Origin: Bacillus sp. AFS037270
Lineage (GTDB): Bacteria > Bacillota > Bacilli > Bacillales_B > DSM-18226
DNA: 64,000 nucleotides
Direction: 5' to 3'
Assembly: GCF_002585305.1 (NCBI RefSeq)
Contig: NZ_NUNF01000007.1
Coordinates: 28,718-92,717, forward strand
Under the pieces are notes generated by a model. That model had not been told where the DNA came from and ran no database searches. It saw nothing but the letters and a program-made list of their open reading frames with translations. The position numbers and the translations under genes are program-made. Within the stretch, counting starts at the first letter, position 1. Each line of letters opens with the position of its first letter. Shown one piece after another: positions 1 through 7,087 of this stretch.

Positions 1-168
1 AAGGATAACCATGAAATTTTAAATCCACAAAAACATCAAAAGTCTGCTGTAATGTTATTGTAAATAGCCAAATATGTATAATTTGTGGTTGGCTGTTAGG
101 TTCTTATTTGTTTTAAAGGCAATGATATTAAATATGATGATTGCAATAATAAGTCCGATCATAACGTT

Positions 169-293
169 CGCTCTCAGGAAGAGAAAAAATGGGTGTTATA
201 AATTACCAGTATTTTTCTGTTGTACAATTTTGGTAACGCTCTCAGGAAGAGAAAAAATGGATGTTATAAATTACCAGTATTTTTCTGTAGTAC
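169..293. repeat. tandem 57-bp direct repeat (169-225 and 237-293)
   Basis: Two 57-base copies with only two differences start at 169 and 237. Each contains a ribosome-binding-like AGGAAGAGA followed by an ATG and the first codons of the same peptide (M-G/D-VINYQYFSVV). The 68-base period is not a multiple of three, so the copies lie in different frames. Confidence 0.85.
189..236 (+). CDS. 15-codon micro-ORF in first repeat copy
   Basis: ATG at 189 follows AGGAAGAGA and encodes MGVINYQYFSVVQFW before a TAA at 234. It is the first 12 residues of the downstream 47-aa ORF, cut off where the duplication ends. It is either a by-product of a recent tandem duplication or a translated leader. No family is recognised. 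Confidence 0.3.
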   Translation: MGVINYQYFSVVQFW

Positions 294-400
294 CTCCATT
301 CGTAAAAGTACACCTTTCGGGATGGTTACATGCTCCCTATAAAATCAACGTTCTGGTGCCTAGGAGTACATTTTACCGGATAGTAAAGGAATATGAATAA
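257..400 (+). CDS. small hypothetical protein (47 aa)
   Basis: ATG at 257 lies eight bases after AGGAAGAG in the second repeat copy. A longer reading frame runs upstream to 74, but it reads the first repeat out of its peptide frame, so the short start is preferred. The product is MDVINYQYFSVV followed by PPFVKVHLSGWLHAPYK and a basic C-terminus, with no signal peptide or membrane segment. A good terminator follows directly, which supports a transcribed gene. I do not recognise the family; it could also be the tail of a decayed gene. Confidence 0.4.
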   Translation: MDVINYQYFSVVPPFVKVHLSGWLHAPYKINVLVPRSTFYRIVKEYE

Positions 401-407
401 ACACTGG

Positions 408-436
408 GCCCTCAACATGTGTGAGGGCTTTTTTAT
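408..436 (+). terminator. rho-independent terminator
   Basis: Stem GCCCTCA / TGAGGGC followed by TTTTTTA, just after the 47-aa ORF. Confidence 0.8.
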
Positions 437-484
437 TTGAACATGTAACTAAACTTCGGATGAACATACAAAAATACCTATATT

Positions 485-703
485 CTATATCACTTTTTTG
501 GTTTTATTTTTGGCTTTAGTTTTCTTTAGTTTACTGTGTCGTTGCTCTACGTGCTGAAGTAACCCAGATGAGGTTCTCTTTTTTAACAAAGGATGCCCAA
601 ACAAAATTGCCGAAATTTCGATGTCTGTTCGATGAGGAAGATTAATAATGGTATTATCGATTAATTCATCTTCTTGCAGAGACCAAAGTTTATTACCAGC
701 CAT
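485..703 (-). CDS. small basic hypothetical protein with Myb/SANT-like start (72 aa)
   Basis: The ATG at 703 is chosen because AAAGGAGAAGGGTG sits just upstream; an open frame continues to 760 without a better site. The N-terminus MAGNKLWSLQEDELI resembles the tryptophan-acidic first helix of SANT/Myb-like DNA-binding domains. The C-terminus is very lysine-rich (KKTKAKNKTKK). A small DNA-binding protein is possible, but this is a resemblance and not a family assignment. No obvious operon partner. Confidence 0.55.
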   Translation of the reverse strand: MAGNKLWSLQEDELIDNTIINLPHRTDIEISAILFGHPLLKKRTSSGLLQHVEQRHSKLKKTKAKNKTKKVI

Positions 704-997
704 TTTATCACCCTTCTCCTTTACAATCATAATGTTCATGATTAATTCTATATGTTGCATACAATTCCCTGCAAAAAATAAGTAAATTAAGATGGAATGA
801 ATGGAAAAAGGTAGTGCTAGAGCATTTGCTTAAACAATACGAGGCTTAAGCCTGCTTTATAGCCTTCAAGGCTATTCGTTCAAATATTATGAATCGAAAT
901 GAAAAGGGATTTTAAATCAAGAGATTGTGAATATTTTCACTTAAACTAACTGGGCAGAAGAGTTGAATAAGAGGTATGCTATTATTGGGGTGATTAT

Positions 998-1261
998 ATG
1001 AAATACACTTGTCCTTGCTGTGGGTATAAAACATTAGATGAAGAACCCCCTGGAACATATGACATATGTAGTATCTGCTTTTGGGAAGACGATGGAGTTC
1101 AATACGATGACCCTGATTATGGCGGTGGTGCAAATATTCCTTCTTTAAGGCAAGCACAGAAGAACTATATCCTATTTGGGACTTGTGAAGAAAGGTGTAT
1201 TGAGTTTGTAAGAAAACCAAATGAAAATGATGTTAAAGACCCTGATTGGAACCCGTTATAG
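998..1261 (+). CDS. cysteine-rich CPCC family protein (87 aa)
   Basis: The N-terminus MKYTCPCCGYKTLDE followed by CSICFWEDDGVQ is the signature of the small CPCC family (two CxxC knuckles, probably metal binding). The acidic segment (YDDPDYGGGAN) and the C-terminal DPDWNPL are also typical. The length matches the family. Members have no established function and are often found as orphan genes near polymorphic-toxin immunity loci. GGGGTGAT upstream is a modest ribosome binding site, and a terminator follows 40 bases downstream, so it is probably monocistronic. Confidence 0.8.
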   Translation: MKYTCPCCGYKTLDEEPPGTYDICSICFWEDDGVQYDDPDYGGGANIPSLRQAQKNYILFGTCEERCIEFVRKPNENDVKDPDWNPL

Positions 1262-1299
1262 CTTATTAAAGTAACGGGGGCGTTAGTTTCACAACAAAT

Positions 1300-1324
1300 G
1301 GACTGTTTCGGCAGTCCTTTTTGC
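1300..1324 (+). terminator. rho-independent terminator
   Basis: GGACTG / CAGTCC with a TTTCGG loop and T-run, downstream of the CPCC gene. Confidence 0.8.
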
Positions 1325-1367
1325 TTATCGTTATTTAACTAAAGGTGCAGGTTAGTGCAATATGAAT

Positions 1368-1396
1368 AAAAAAGTAGCCCGTAGGACTACTTTTTT
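1368..1396 (-). terminator. terminator of the flavin oxidoreductase gene
   Basis: AAAAAAGTAG / CTACTTTTTT hairpin ending at the stop codon of the minus-strand gene; symmetrical, so it could act in both directions. Confidence 0.75.
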
Positions 1397-2516
1397 ATTT
1401 ACTAATATTAAACCAGCCTGTCGATAGTTGAATTACTTTCCATAGTTTTTCTGGAATATTAAGCTGGTCAAGTTTCGATACGTCCAACTCAGAAGCGACC
1501 TCGGCTTCAAGTCCATTTGTGACCTTTTCAACCCAGTCAGGATTCATAATTAACGCATGCCCAATAGCTACAAGCGGTAAACCTAATTCCATAGCTATAA
1601 GTGCATCATCTGGTGTTATCATGGAACCAGCAGCCAACACAGGTACCTTACCGTTTGCTCTTTCAATAATTAATTCAAGCCGTGTTTTTTCATCTTGACT
1701 ATCAACTGGCTTTGAAGGCACATTATCTAATGAAGCATGTATATAATCTAAATTTTGTTCAATAAGGAAATCAATTAATTCATATGTGTCTTTCATCCGC
1801 AATCCGTCCACTTTGGAGGATTCTTCAGGAGAAAATCGGTATCCTAAAATGAATGGTTTGGTAGCATGTGTTTCAATTACCTTTTTGATTTCTTTAATAA
1901 TTGCCAATGGAAAACGCAGTCGATTCTCAAGTGTTCCCCCCCATTGGTCTGTTCGTTTATTGGTTGCTGGAGACCAGAAGTTTTGAATTAAAAATCCATG
2001 AGCCGCATGAATTTCGACGCCATCAAATCCAGCTTCAATCGCTCTTCTCGTTGTTTCGCCAAAAGCACGTATAGTCGAAAGGATTTCCTCATGTGATAGC
2101 TCTCTTGTTTCTACACTTGGACCAAAAGGAGTAGCCTCTGTTTGATATGCACTTGCACTGACTGTATCCAATCCTGGCAAGGCTTTATCGCCTGCATGAA
2201 AGATTTGCAATACAGCAGGGGAACCTCCACTTTTGGCTGCATCAACTAATTTTCGTAAACTTGGAATAAATTCATCGTTGTACCCAGCAAATTCATTCGT
2301 AAAACCTTGCCCATTAGGTGAAACATGAGTACAACCTGTAATGACGAGTCCTACTCCATTTACTCTTTGTTTGTAATATTTTACCTCTTCATCAGAAATG
2401 GTAAGGTCGTCATTACTTGACCAAGTTGTCATAGGTGCCATAACGATTCTGTTCTTAATGGTTATTCCGCTTCTGAATGTGAAAGATTCAAATAACTTAC
2501 TGTATTTTTGATTCAT
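1395..2516 (-). CDS. NADH-dependent flavin oxidoreductase, Old Yellow Enzyme family (YqiG-like)
   Basis: A 373-aa FMN-dependent ene-reductase of the OYE/NADH:flavin oxidoreductase family, a cytoplasmic TIM barrel that reduces activated C=C bonds. Visible motifs: MAPMT near residue 27 (FMN phosphate-side start), the substrate-binding histidine pair in EIHAAHGFL (H170, H173), and the NxRxDxxGG-ENR signature at 186-199. Length and start resemble B. subtilis YqiG. The gene is divergent from a MerR-family regulator, and a MerR-type promoter with a 19-base spacer lies upstream. This suggests induction by electrophiles or aldehydes (inference). The natural substrate is unknown. Confidence 0.88.
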   Translation of the reverse strand: MNQKYSKLFESFTFRSGITIKNRIVMAPMTTWSSNDDLTISDEEVKYYKQRVNGVGLVITGCTHVSPNGQGFTNEFAGYNDEFIPSLRKLVDAAKSGGSPAVLQIFHAGDKALPGLDTVSASAYQTEATPFGPSVETRELSHEEILSTIRAFGETTRRAIEAGFDGVEIHAAHGFLIQNFWSPATNKRTDQWGGTLENRLRFPLAIIKEIKKVIETHATKPFILGYRFSPEESSKVDGLRMKDTYELIDFLIEQNLDYIHASLDNVPSKPVDSQDEKTRLELIIERANGKVPVLAAGSMITPDDALIAMELGLPLVAIGHALIMNPDWVEKVTNGLEAEVASELDVSKLDQLNIPEKLWKVIQLSTGWFNISK

Positions 2517-2621
2517 TTCAATAACCTCTCTATCCTAAATTCTTCTAAAGATGAAAGTTTATCTTACTGCATTATTGTTATCATCATGAGCCATCACAAC
2601 TCTCCATTAGAAGTCTATTTT

Positions 2622-2652
2622 AGTATAATTAGTTGACGTAAGGGTAAGTCAA
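2622..2652 (-). promoter_or_regulatory. MerR-type promoter with 19-bp spacer for the OYE gene
   Basis: On the minus strand TTGACT (2652-2647) and TATACT (2627-2622) are separated by exactly 19 bases. The -35 and spacer contain a dyad, TTGAC-n-TA-n4-TA-n-GTCAA (2633-2652). An over-long spacer spanned by a dyad is the hallmark of promoters twisted open by MerR activators. Confidence 0.75.
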
Positions 2653-2721
2653 GCGTAAATGATTAAAATGATTATACACCAAGATTATTGATATAATATT
2701 CTTCCTTATGATATTCTTTTA

Positions 2722-2738
2722 GTTACAGTAACTGTAAC
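2722..2738. promoter_or_regulatory. palindrome abutting the merR ribosome binding site
   Basis: GTTACAGTAACTGTAAC is a 17-base dyad perfect apart from its centre, ending one base before AAGGAGG of the MerR gene. Its position fits an autoregulatory operator, though it differs from the dyad in the divergent promoter. Confidence 0.45.
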
Positions 2739-2754
2739 AAAGGAGGACAAGGGA

Positions 2755-3177
2755 ATGTTGTATCCAATGAAATATGTAGTGGAGAACTTAAATATAACGG
2801 CAAAGACACTTAGATTTTATGAAGAGCAAGGGTTACTGCAAGATGTATCTCGTGATGAAAAAGGTAGAAGAGTTTATAACGAACAACTTATAGATTGGAT
2901 TTCTTTTATTCGTTGTCTTAGAGAGACAGGAATGCCACTTTCGAAAATTAAGGAATATAAGGAACTTTACGAACAAGGGAATTCTACCTTTTTGCATAGA
3001 GAAGAAATGTTAAAGCAACATAAATTGGAAGTGCAGAAGAAAATTGACGAAAGTATAAAACACTTAGAAGAAATTAACTATAAAATTGCCATGTATGAAC
3101 TTCAGAAAGAAGAGGTTACGAAAAATCCTAACCATAACTTTAAATGTCACGGTCTGGAGATTAAGATTGTGAAGTAA
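2755..3177 (+). CDS. MerR family transcriptional regulator (140 aa)
   Basis: An N-terminal winged helix-turn-helix of the MerR type: TAKTLRFYEEQGLL at residues 16-29 is the recognition-helix/wing signature. GRRVYNEQLIDWISFIRCLRETGMPL follows, then a long dimerisation coiled coil (about 85-125). The ATG at 2755 is eight bases after AAGGAGG. The small C-terminus keeps one cysteine (C131, NFKCHG), which could be a thiol sensor; AdhR-like Bacillus regulators use a single cysteine, but that parallel is inference. It is divergent from the OYE gene and very likely activates it from the long-spacer promoter. Confidence 0.85.
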   Translation: MLYPMKYVVENLNITAKTLRFYEEQGLLQDVSRDEKGRRVYNEQLIDWISFIRCLRETGMPLSKIKEYKELYEQGNSTFLHREEMLKQHKLEVQKKIDESIKHLEEINYKIAMYELQKEEVTKNPNHNFKCHGLEIKIVK

Positions 3178-3322
3178 TGTACTTACGCTAACGGGTAGCT
3201 TTAGTTGAACAAGACATTTGTATTTTATGACGTCAATAATGACTAACAACCATGTTAATTCGATTAGGAAAGTTAGGTTTGTTCGAATAATACTTCTAAA
3301 AAGAGTAAATATAAAGAATTCC

Positions 3323-3360
3323 AAAAAGCCTTTCTCCTATATTGGAGGAAGGCTTTTTTA
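3323..3360 (+). terminator. rho-independent terminator
   Basis: AAAAAGCCTTTCTCC / GGAGGAAGGCTTTTTT hairpin, 145 bases after the MerR gene. The 648-base gap 3178-3826 holds this, a second plus-strand terminator, one minus-strand terminator and a short repeat, but no gene I can support. Confidence 0.85.
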
Positions 3361-3504
3361 ACACAGGTTTGGTATATAAAAATGCTCATAATTTTGCTCA
3401 TAGTATTTTTTGCTATTGTTTTAAATTATTTTAAGTTAAAGTTAAAATCCCTATAATATCAATGACTTTATGAATCCATTTAATTTAATTTTATGCCCTA
3501 ATGA

Positions 3505-3524
3505 ATGGGCGGCATGATGTAATC
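3505..3524 (+). repeat. short dispersed sequence, copy 1
   Basis: ATGGGCGGCATGATGTAATC matches 15117-15136 at 19 of 20 bases and, more weakly, 18909-18923. Each copy lies in an intergenic tail shortly before a terminator. Meaning unknown. Confidence 0.5.
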
Positions 3525-3558
3525 TCCCACCAGAAATCCCGAAATAACAACGTTTAGT

Positions 3559-3592
3559 GGCTTCTTCCCAAAGTTTGGGAGAAGCCTTTTTT
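3559..3592 (+). terminator. rho-independent terminator
   Basis: GGCTTCTTCCC / GGGAGAAGCC followed by TTTTTT; no plus-strand gene ends just before it, so it may close a vanished gene or small RNA. Confidence 0.8.
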
Positions 3593-3768
3593 ACTTGAGT
3601 CTATTGGAAAGAGGGCCTTATAAGCCCTTTAGATATTCATCATAAATAAAGTCGATTTTTTCCTCCTTAATTAAGGCCTTCCGAGCACCTCAATGTTTGT
3701 CGCTTTCCGCATGAATCAAATTTTTGATCTGTTTGATCAATGTTGTCTTGTTCTTAATTAAAAATCAA

Positions 3769-3800
3769 ATCCCGTACCATTTTAAGGGATGATACGGGAT
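3769..3800 (-). terminator. terminator of the secreted-protein gene
   Basis: ATCCCGTA / TACGGGAT stem; read on the minus strand it is followed by TTTGATTTTT. Confidence 0.7.
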
Positions 3801-3826
3801 ACTTTAAGGGTTTCAACACACATATT

Positions 3827-4294
3827 TTAGTAATCAGCATTATTAAGGATAAATCGAATGGTCCATTGGCCCTTTTGATTCAATATCCCATGAGTTTTAA
3901 ATGTCATATGAGGATTTTCAGGTCTGTATTGATGTAGTTGTGCTTCTATCGTTCCTTTATATAAGTTGTTACCTACTTTTTTAAACGTATCAGAATTTTC
4001 ACGAACTAACGTGTGTTCAATCCAAATATGCGGACTTGCCATAAGGCTTTTGGCATACGGATCTACTTGAATATTCGAATTGGAATATATTGTATAATTC
4101 AGCCTAATGGTATGACCATGGTTTACGATGGAATAACCATTGAGTGTTAGCTTGATTCCGTTATCTTCAGCTGAGCCTAAGCCCTGATTTAGGGATTCGG
4201 CACTGGTCAAAGCAGGGGAGGCAAAGCCAATGAGCAAGCAAAGGAAGAAGGCGATAGCCCTGAATCGCACGGTATATTTCGTTAGGTTTCTCAT
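3827..4294 (-). CDS. secreted hypothetical protein (155 aa)
   Basis: The N-terminus has a basic start, a hydrophobic stretch AIAFFLCLLIGFASP and a likely cleavage near LTSAES (residues 29-34), so export by Sec is expected. The rest is predicted beta-rich (GIKLTLNGYSIVNHGHTI, WTIRFIL). It resembles the extracellular DUF5643-type modules found in anti-sigma factors and stress lipoproteins, but this is only a weak resemblance. ATG at 4294 has GGATGG upstream. It lies 100 bases after the PQQ-dehydrogenase gene on the same strand and may be cotranscribed. Confidence 0.65.
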   Translation of the reverse strand: MRNLTKYTVRFRAIAFFLCLLIGFASPALTSAESLNQGLGSAEDNGIKLTLNGYSIVNHGHTIRLNYTIYSNSNIQVDPYAKSLMASPHIWIEHTLVRENSDTFKKVGNNLYKGTIEAQLHQYRPENPHMTFKTHGILNQKGQWTIRFILNNADY

Positions 4295-4347
4295 TTTACC
4301 ACCATCCTTATTTTTCGTTTATAGGTTGCTCCACTTTGAAACAATCT

Positions 4348-4372
4348 GAGTCCGAAAGAAGTGATCGGACTC
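4348..4372 (-). other. hairpin between the PQQ-dehydrogenase and secreted-protein genes
   Basis: GAGTCCGA / TCGGACTC with a nine-base loop and no T-run on the minus strand. More likely an mRNA-processing or attenuating stem than a strong terminator. Confidence 0.4.
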
Positions 4373-4393
4373 GAACTGCTTCAAGAAAACACA

Positions 4394-6322
4394 TCATTTC
4401 TTTTTGGACAGCCATTCTGCTAGTGCTTCAGCTTCTGCACCTTTAGCGAGGCCCGCCGGCATGCGGTCGCCGCCGTTTAAGATTTGATTCAATATTTGTT
4501 CTTTGGTCATCGATTTACCGATGTGTTGAAGATCTGGAGCTGTTGCGCCCTGAAGATTATCTCCGTGACAAGAAACACAACTTTTTTTGTAAACCTTTTC
4601 CGGGTCGATAACGACGTCGGCTTGCCCTTGTAATTTAGCATTTTTATTAGGGGCAGCGATCTTTTCCTTACCGCCGAGTCCATAAACCACAACCCTCGTT
4701 CCACCAGTAATCACGCCAATATATTGTTTGCCGTCAACCATATAAATGGAAGGGGCCATTTTAATTTGTTTTCCTCCACTTTTCATGCCCCATAATACTT
4801 TTCCTTCTTTAATATCGAGAGCATTCACCGTTCCGTCCAATTCCCCGTAAAAAGCAAGACCGGAAGCGGTACTTGTGAATCCTCCATACATCGGATCATC
4901 GGTATTGCGTTGATAAACTTTTTTCCCTGTATTCATGTCAATTGCTGTAATGGTACCAGAAGTATCAACATCTGCTGGTAAAGGAAGGATCTTTGTACCA
5001 GGGAAGGTATTGTTATCTTTTGCAATCTCTTTCCGATCTTTTGCTGCTAACATTAAATTCGGGTTATTAATACCTGGAATCAGCACATAGTTGGTGTCGG
5101 GATCATACGTCTCTGGGGCATAGCTTTCTCCACCTGGCGTACCCGGCCATTGAAGTTTAACTTTACTCTGATCGCTTGGTGGTGTTGAATTTTCAATTTT
5201 GACAAACGGTACACCATCATAAATGGTTTTTCCAGTTTTGGCATCCCATGCATACCATTTCCCATTCTTTCCGCCTTCCACCACAACCTTCTGCTTTTTC
5301 CCGCCGACGTTGGCATTGAGAACCATTGGTGTCGCAGCGGCGTCATAGTCCCATACATCGTGGTCAACTTCAGATGATGCCCACTTAAATTTTCCTGTCT
5401 TACTGTCCAAAGCAACGATGGAATCCGTATATGGATTTTTTCCTTTCCGATCTGCATCATAAAAGTCAGGGGCTGGATTCCCAACTGCAAAATACATTAT
5501 ATCGGTATCTGGGTCGAACGACATTGGTGTCCATACGGAGCCTCCGCCCGTGTATTTCCCCTTCGCCCAGCCTGTTCCTCTTTCAGGAACGGTCCAAAAT
5601 GGTTCTTTCCAGAGCGGTTCGAGGCTATCAGCCTTAAATGCCCAAACGAAGCCTCGAGTGCCATTATCACCGCCGCTGCTTCCAACGTAAATGTTGCCGT
5701 CATAATACATGGGAGCCGAAGATTCATAGTAGCGGTTTTCTAATTTAATGGAGGGAACATGATCCCAGAAGTTGACCATTTTTTCCAGTTTTCCGGTTTT
5801 GGCATCAAGTTTGGCCAGCCTATTGTCAATCATCAAGACATATACCTTTCCATTGGCCACCGCGACACCTCTGCTTGCCACGTTGGACTGCCATGGCAAA
5901 CTTTCAAGATGGTCAAGTACTTCCTTAGGAGGTGTCCATGCCCAAATTTTCTTTCCGCTTGCGGCATCAATTGCAAATACATGATTTTTTGCACTCGTCA
6001 CATACATGACCCCGTTTTGCACGACAGGGAAATCCTCTTGTAAATTAGGAACATCCTGATTCCATTCTAAGATATCCTGCTGCCAGACAATCCCCAATTT
6101 TTTTACATTATCTTTTGTAATCTTTTTATAGGGCACATGTCGGGTATGTTGAAGGTCATAACCCCAATTTGGGAATCCTGTCTCCTTTACTTGATTTGCC
6201 TGGTTGGATTCCTTGGTTTCTTCCTTGTTATTTGCATTGTTCTGCTTATTATTCGTTTGACAGCCAACAAGGACCATACAGGCCAAAAAAAACGAACCTG
6301 TTGCATTTAAGTAACGCCTCAC
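4394..6322 (-). CDS. PQQ-dependent dehydrogenase lipoprotein with C-terminal cytochrome c domain
   Basis: The GTG at 6322 is preferred because AGGAGG sits eight bases upstream; an ATG at 6340 would place that site inside the gene. The 642-aa product begins with a lipoprotein signal (LACMVLVGC, lipid cysteine 21). An eight-bladed PQQ propeller follows (WGYDLQHTRHVPYK entry; repeated AxDxxTGK blades), then a class I cytochrome c domain with CVSCH and the distal methionine in GGDRMPAG. It should oxidise an alcohol or sugar outside the membrane and pass electrons to its own haem. The catalytic-region motif is HDVWDYDAAATP. The adjacent disulfide cysteines of methanol dehydrogenases are absent: no cysteine lies between the lipobox and the haem motif. 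The substrate is unknown, and no PQQ-synthesis genes are in the window. Confidence 0.85.
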   Translation of the reverse strand: MRRYLNATGSFFLACMVLVGCQTNNKQNNANNKEETKESNQANQVKETGFPNWGYDLQHTRHVPYKKITKDNVKKLGIVWQQDILEWNQDVPNLQEDFPVVQNGVMYVTSAKNHVFAIDAASGKKIWAWTPPKEVLDHLESLPWQSNVASRGVAVANGKVYVLMIDNRLAKLDAKTGKLEKMVNFWDHVPSIKLENRYYESSAPMYYDGNIYVGSSGGDNGTRGFVWAFKADSLEPLWKEPFWTVPERGTGWAKGKYTGGGSVWTPMSFDPDTDIMYFAVGNPAPDFYDADRKGKNPYTDSIVALDSKTGKFKWASSEVDHDVWDYDAAATPMVLNANVGGKKQKVVVEGGKNGKWYAWDAKTGKTIYDGVPFVKIENSTPPSDQSKVKLQWPGTPGGESYAPETYDPDTNYVLIPGINNPNLMLAAKDRKEIAKDNNTFPGTKILPLPADVDTSGTITAIDMNTGKKVYQRNTDDPMYGGFTSTASGLAFYGELDGTVNALDIKEGKVLWGMKSGGKQIKMAPSIYMVDGKQYIGVITGGTRVVVYGLGGKEKIAAPNKNAKLQGQADVVIDPEKVYKKSCVSCHGDNLQGATAPDLQHIGKSMTKEQILNQILNGGDRMPAGLAKGAEAEALAEWLSKKK

Positions 6323-6499
6323 GAAAATTCCTCCTGACATTATGAAATCTTAATATGTATTGAATCACTGATCATGAAATGTACCAGTTTGTTCCCTCCT
6401 TTAGAGGATCTAATTTTAATAAGAACAAGGATATGGTCCCTACAAAATCCCTAAATTATACAAGTAATGAAAAATCTACTTCTTTATTTTGTTGGAATT

Positions 6500-6588
6500 G
6501 GGTTTTCTTGTTTTACGGCGATGGCAACCCGCCTCACCATGAAGGTCAGTTCTAAAGCCCATCTCAATTGAGTTGGGCTTTATTATAA
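6500..6588. other. structured intergenic element with terminator-like hairpin
   Basis: In the 765-base gap between the PQQ gene and the AraC gene, GGCG / CGCC (6522-6538) and ACC / GGT hairpins precede AAAGCCCA / TGGGCTTT (6554-6581) with a T-rich end. It looks like a small structured RNA or leader plus terminator on the plus strand. It does not match the fluoride, SAM, purine, TPP or M-box consensus. The rest of the gap is AT-rich with one possible gene remnant at 6896-7057. Confidence 0.35.
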
Positions 6589-6895
6589 CTTTTGAAATTG
6601 TCCTATTTTTGTCCTCCGATGTTTATTCACAATCTCTTCTGTAAAACGATCCTATCACTTCATAAACATCCTTCCTTCTTTTGAAAAATTAAATTCCACT
6701 TGGAATCACCCATAATAAATGTGAAATGATACTAATGAATAATATAGAGATAAAGGTCCTCCTGTATTACCCATGCCTTTTTTCAATTGATAGTAATTCA
6801 CCCGCGCTAAAATCCCATGTGAGATAGAGTGAGGAAGGCAAACAATGCATTAAACTACTTACAAAGTTGCAGTTTTCTCTCCTTTGATTTACTAT

Positions 6896-7057
6896 TTAGA
6901 ATGCTTTTCCATCATTATGCTTATATTCCAATAGTTCAAATTTGGTGTATCCCAAGTCACCTGCATTAAGTTGAGTTCCAAGTTTATACACACTAGGCGT
7001 GTATTTAAAAGTCATGGAATCAATTTTAATTCCAGGTTCTTTGCTAGTGCATCGCAC
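6896..7057 (-). pseudogene. possible C-terminal gene remnant
   Basis: An open minus-strand frame reads VRCTSKEPGIKIDSMTF, then YKLGTQLNAGDLGYTKF, and ends near KHNDGKAF. It looks like the tail of a real beta-rich protein, but has no ribosome binding site or plausible start, and its upstream extension collides with the AraC gene. I do not recognise the parent. Confidence 0.25.
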
Positions 7058-7087
7058 ATTTTTAATCCAGTCCTGAGGTGAATGTTC

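Noticed and set aside
74..256. N-terminal extension of the 108-codon frame beginning at 74
   Set aside because: It reads the first repeat copy out of the peptide frame that both copies share and has no ribosome binding site; the ATG at 257 is better.
912..1220. 102-codon minus-strand frame over the CPCC gene
   Set aside because: Shadow of a recognisable plus-strand family protein; no ribosome binding site and low-complexity composition.
6515..6550. Fluoride-riboswitch reading of GGCGATGGCAACCCGCC
   Set aside because: The start resembles the crcB motif, but the required downstream pseudoknot strand and second stem are missing, and no fluoride gene follows.
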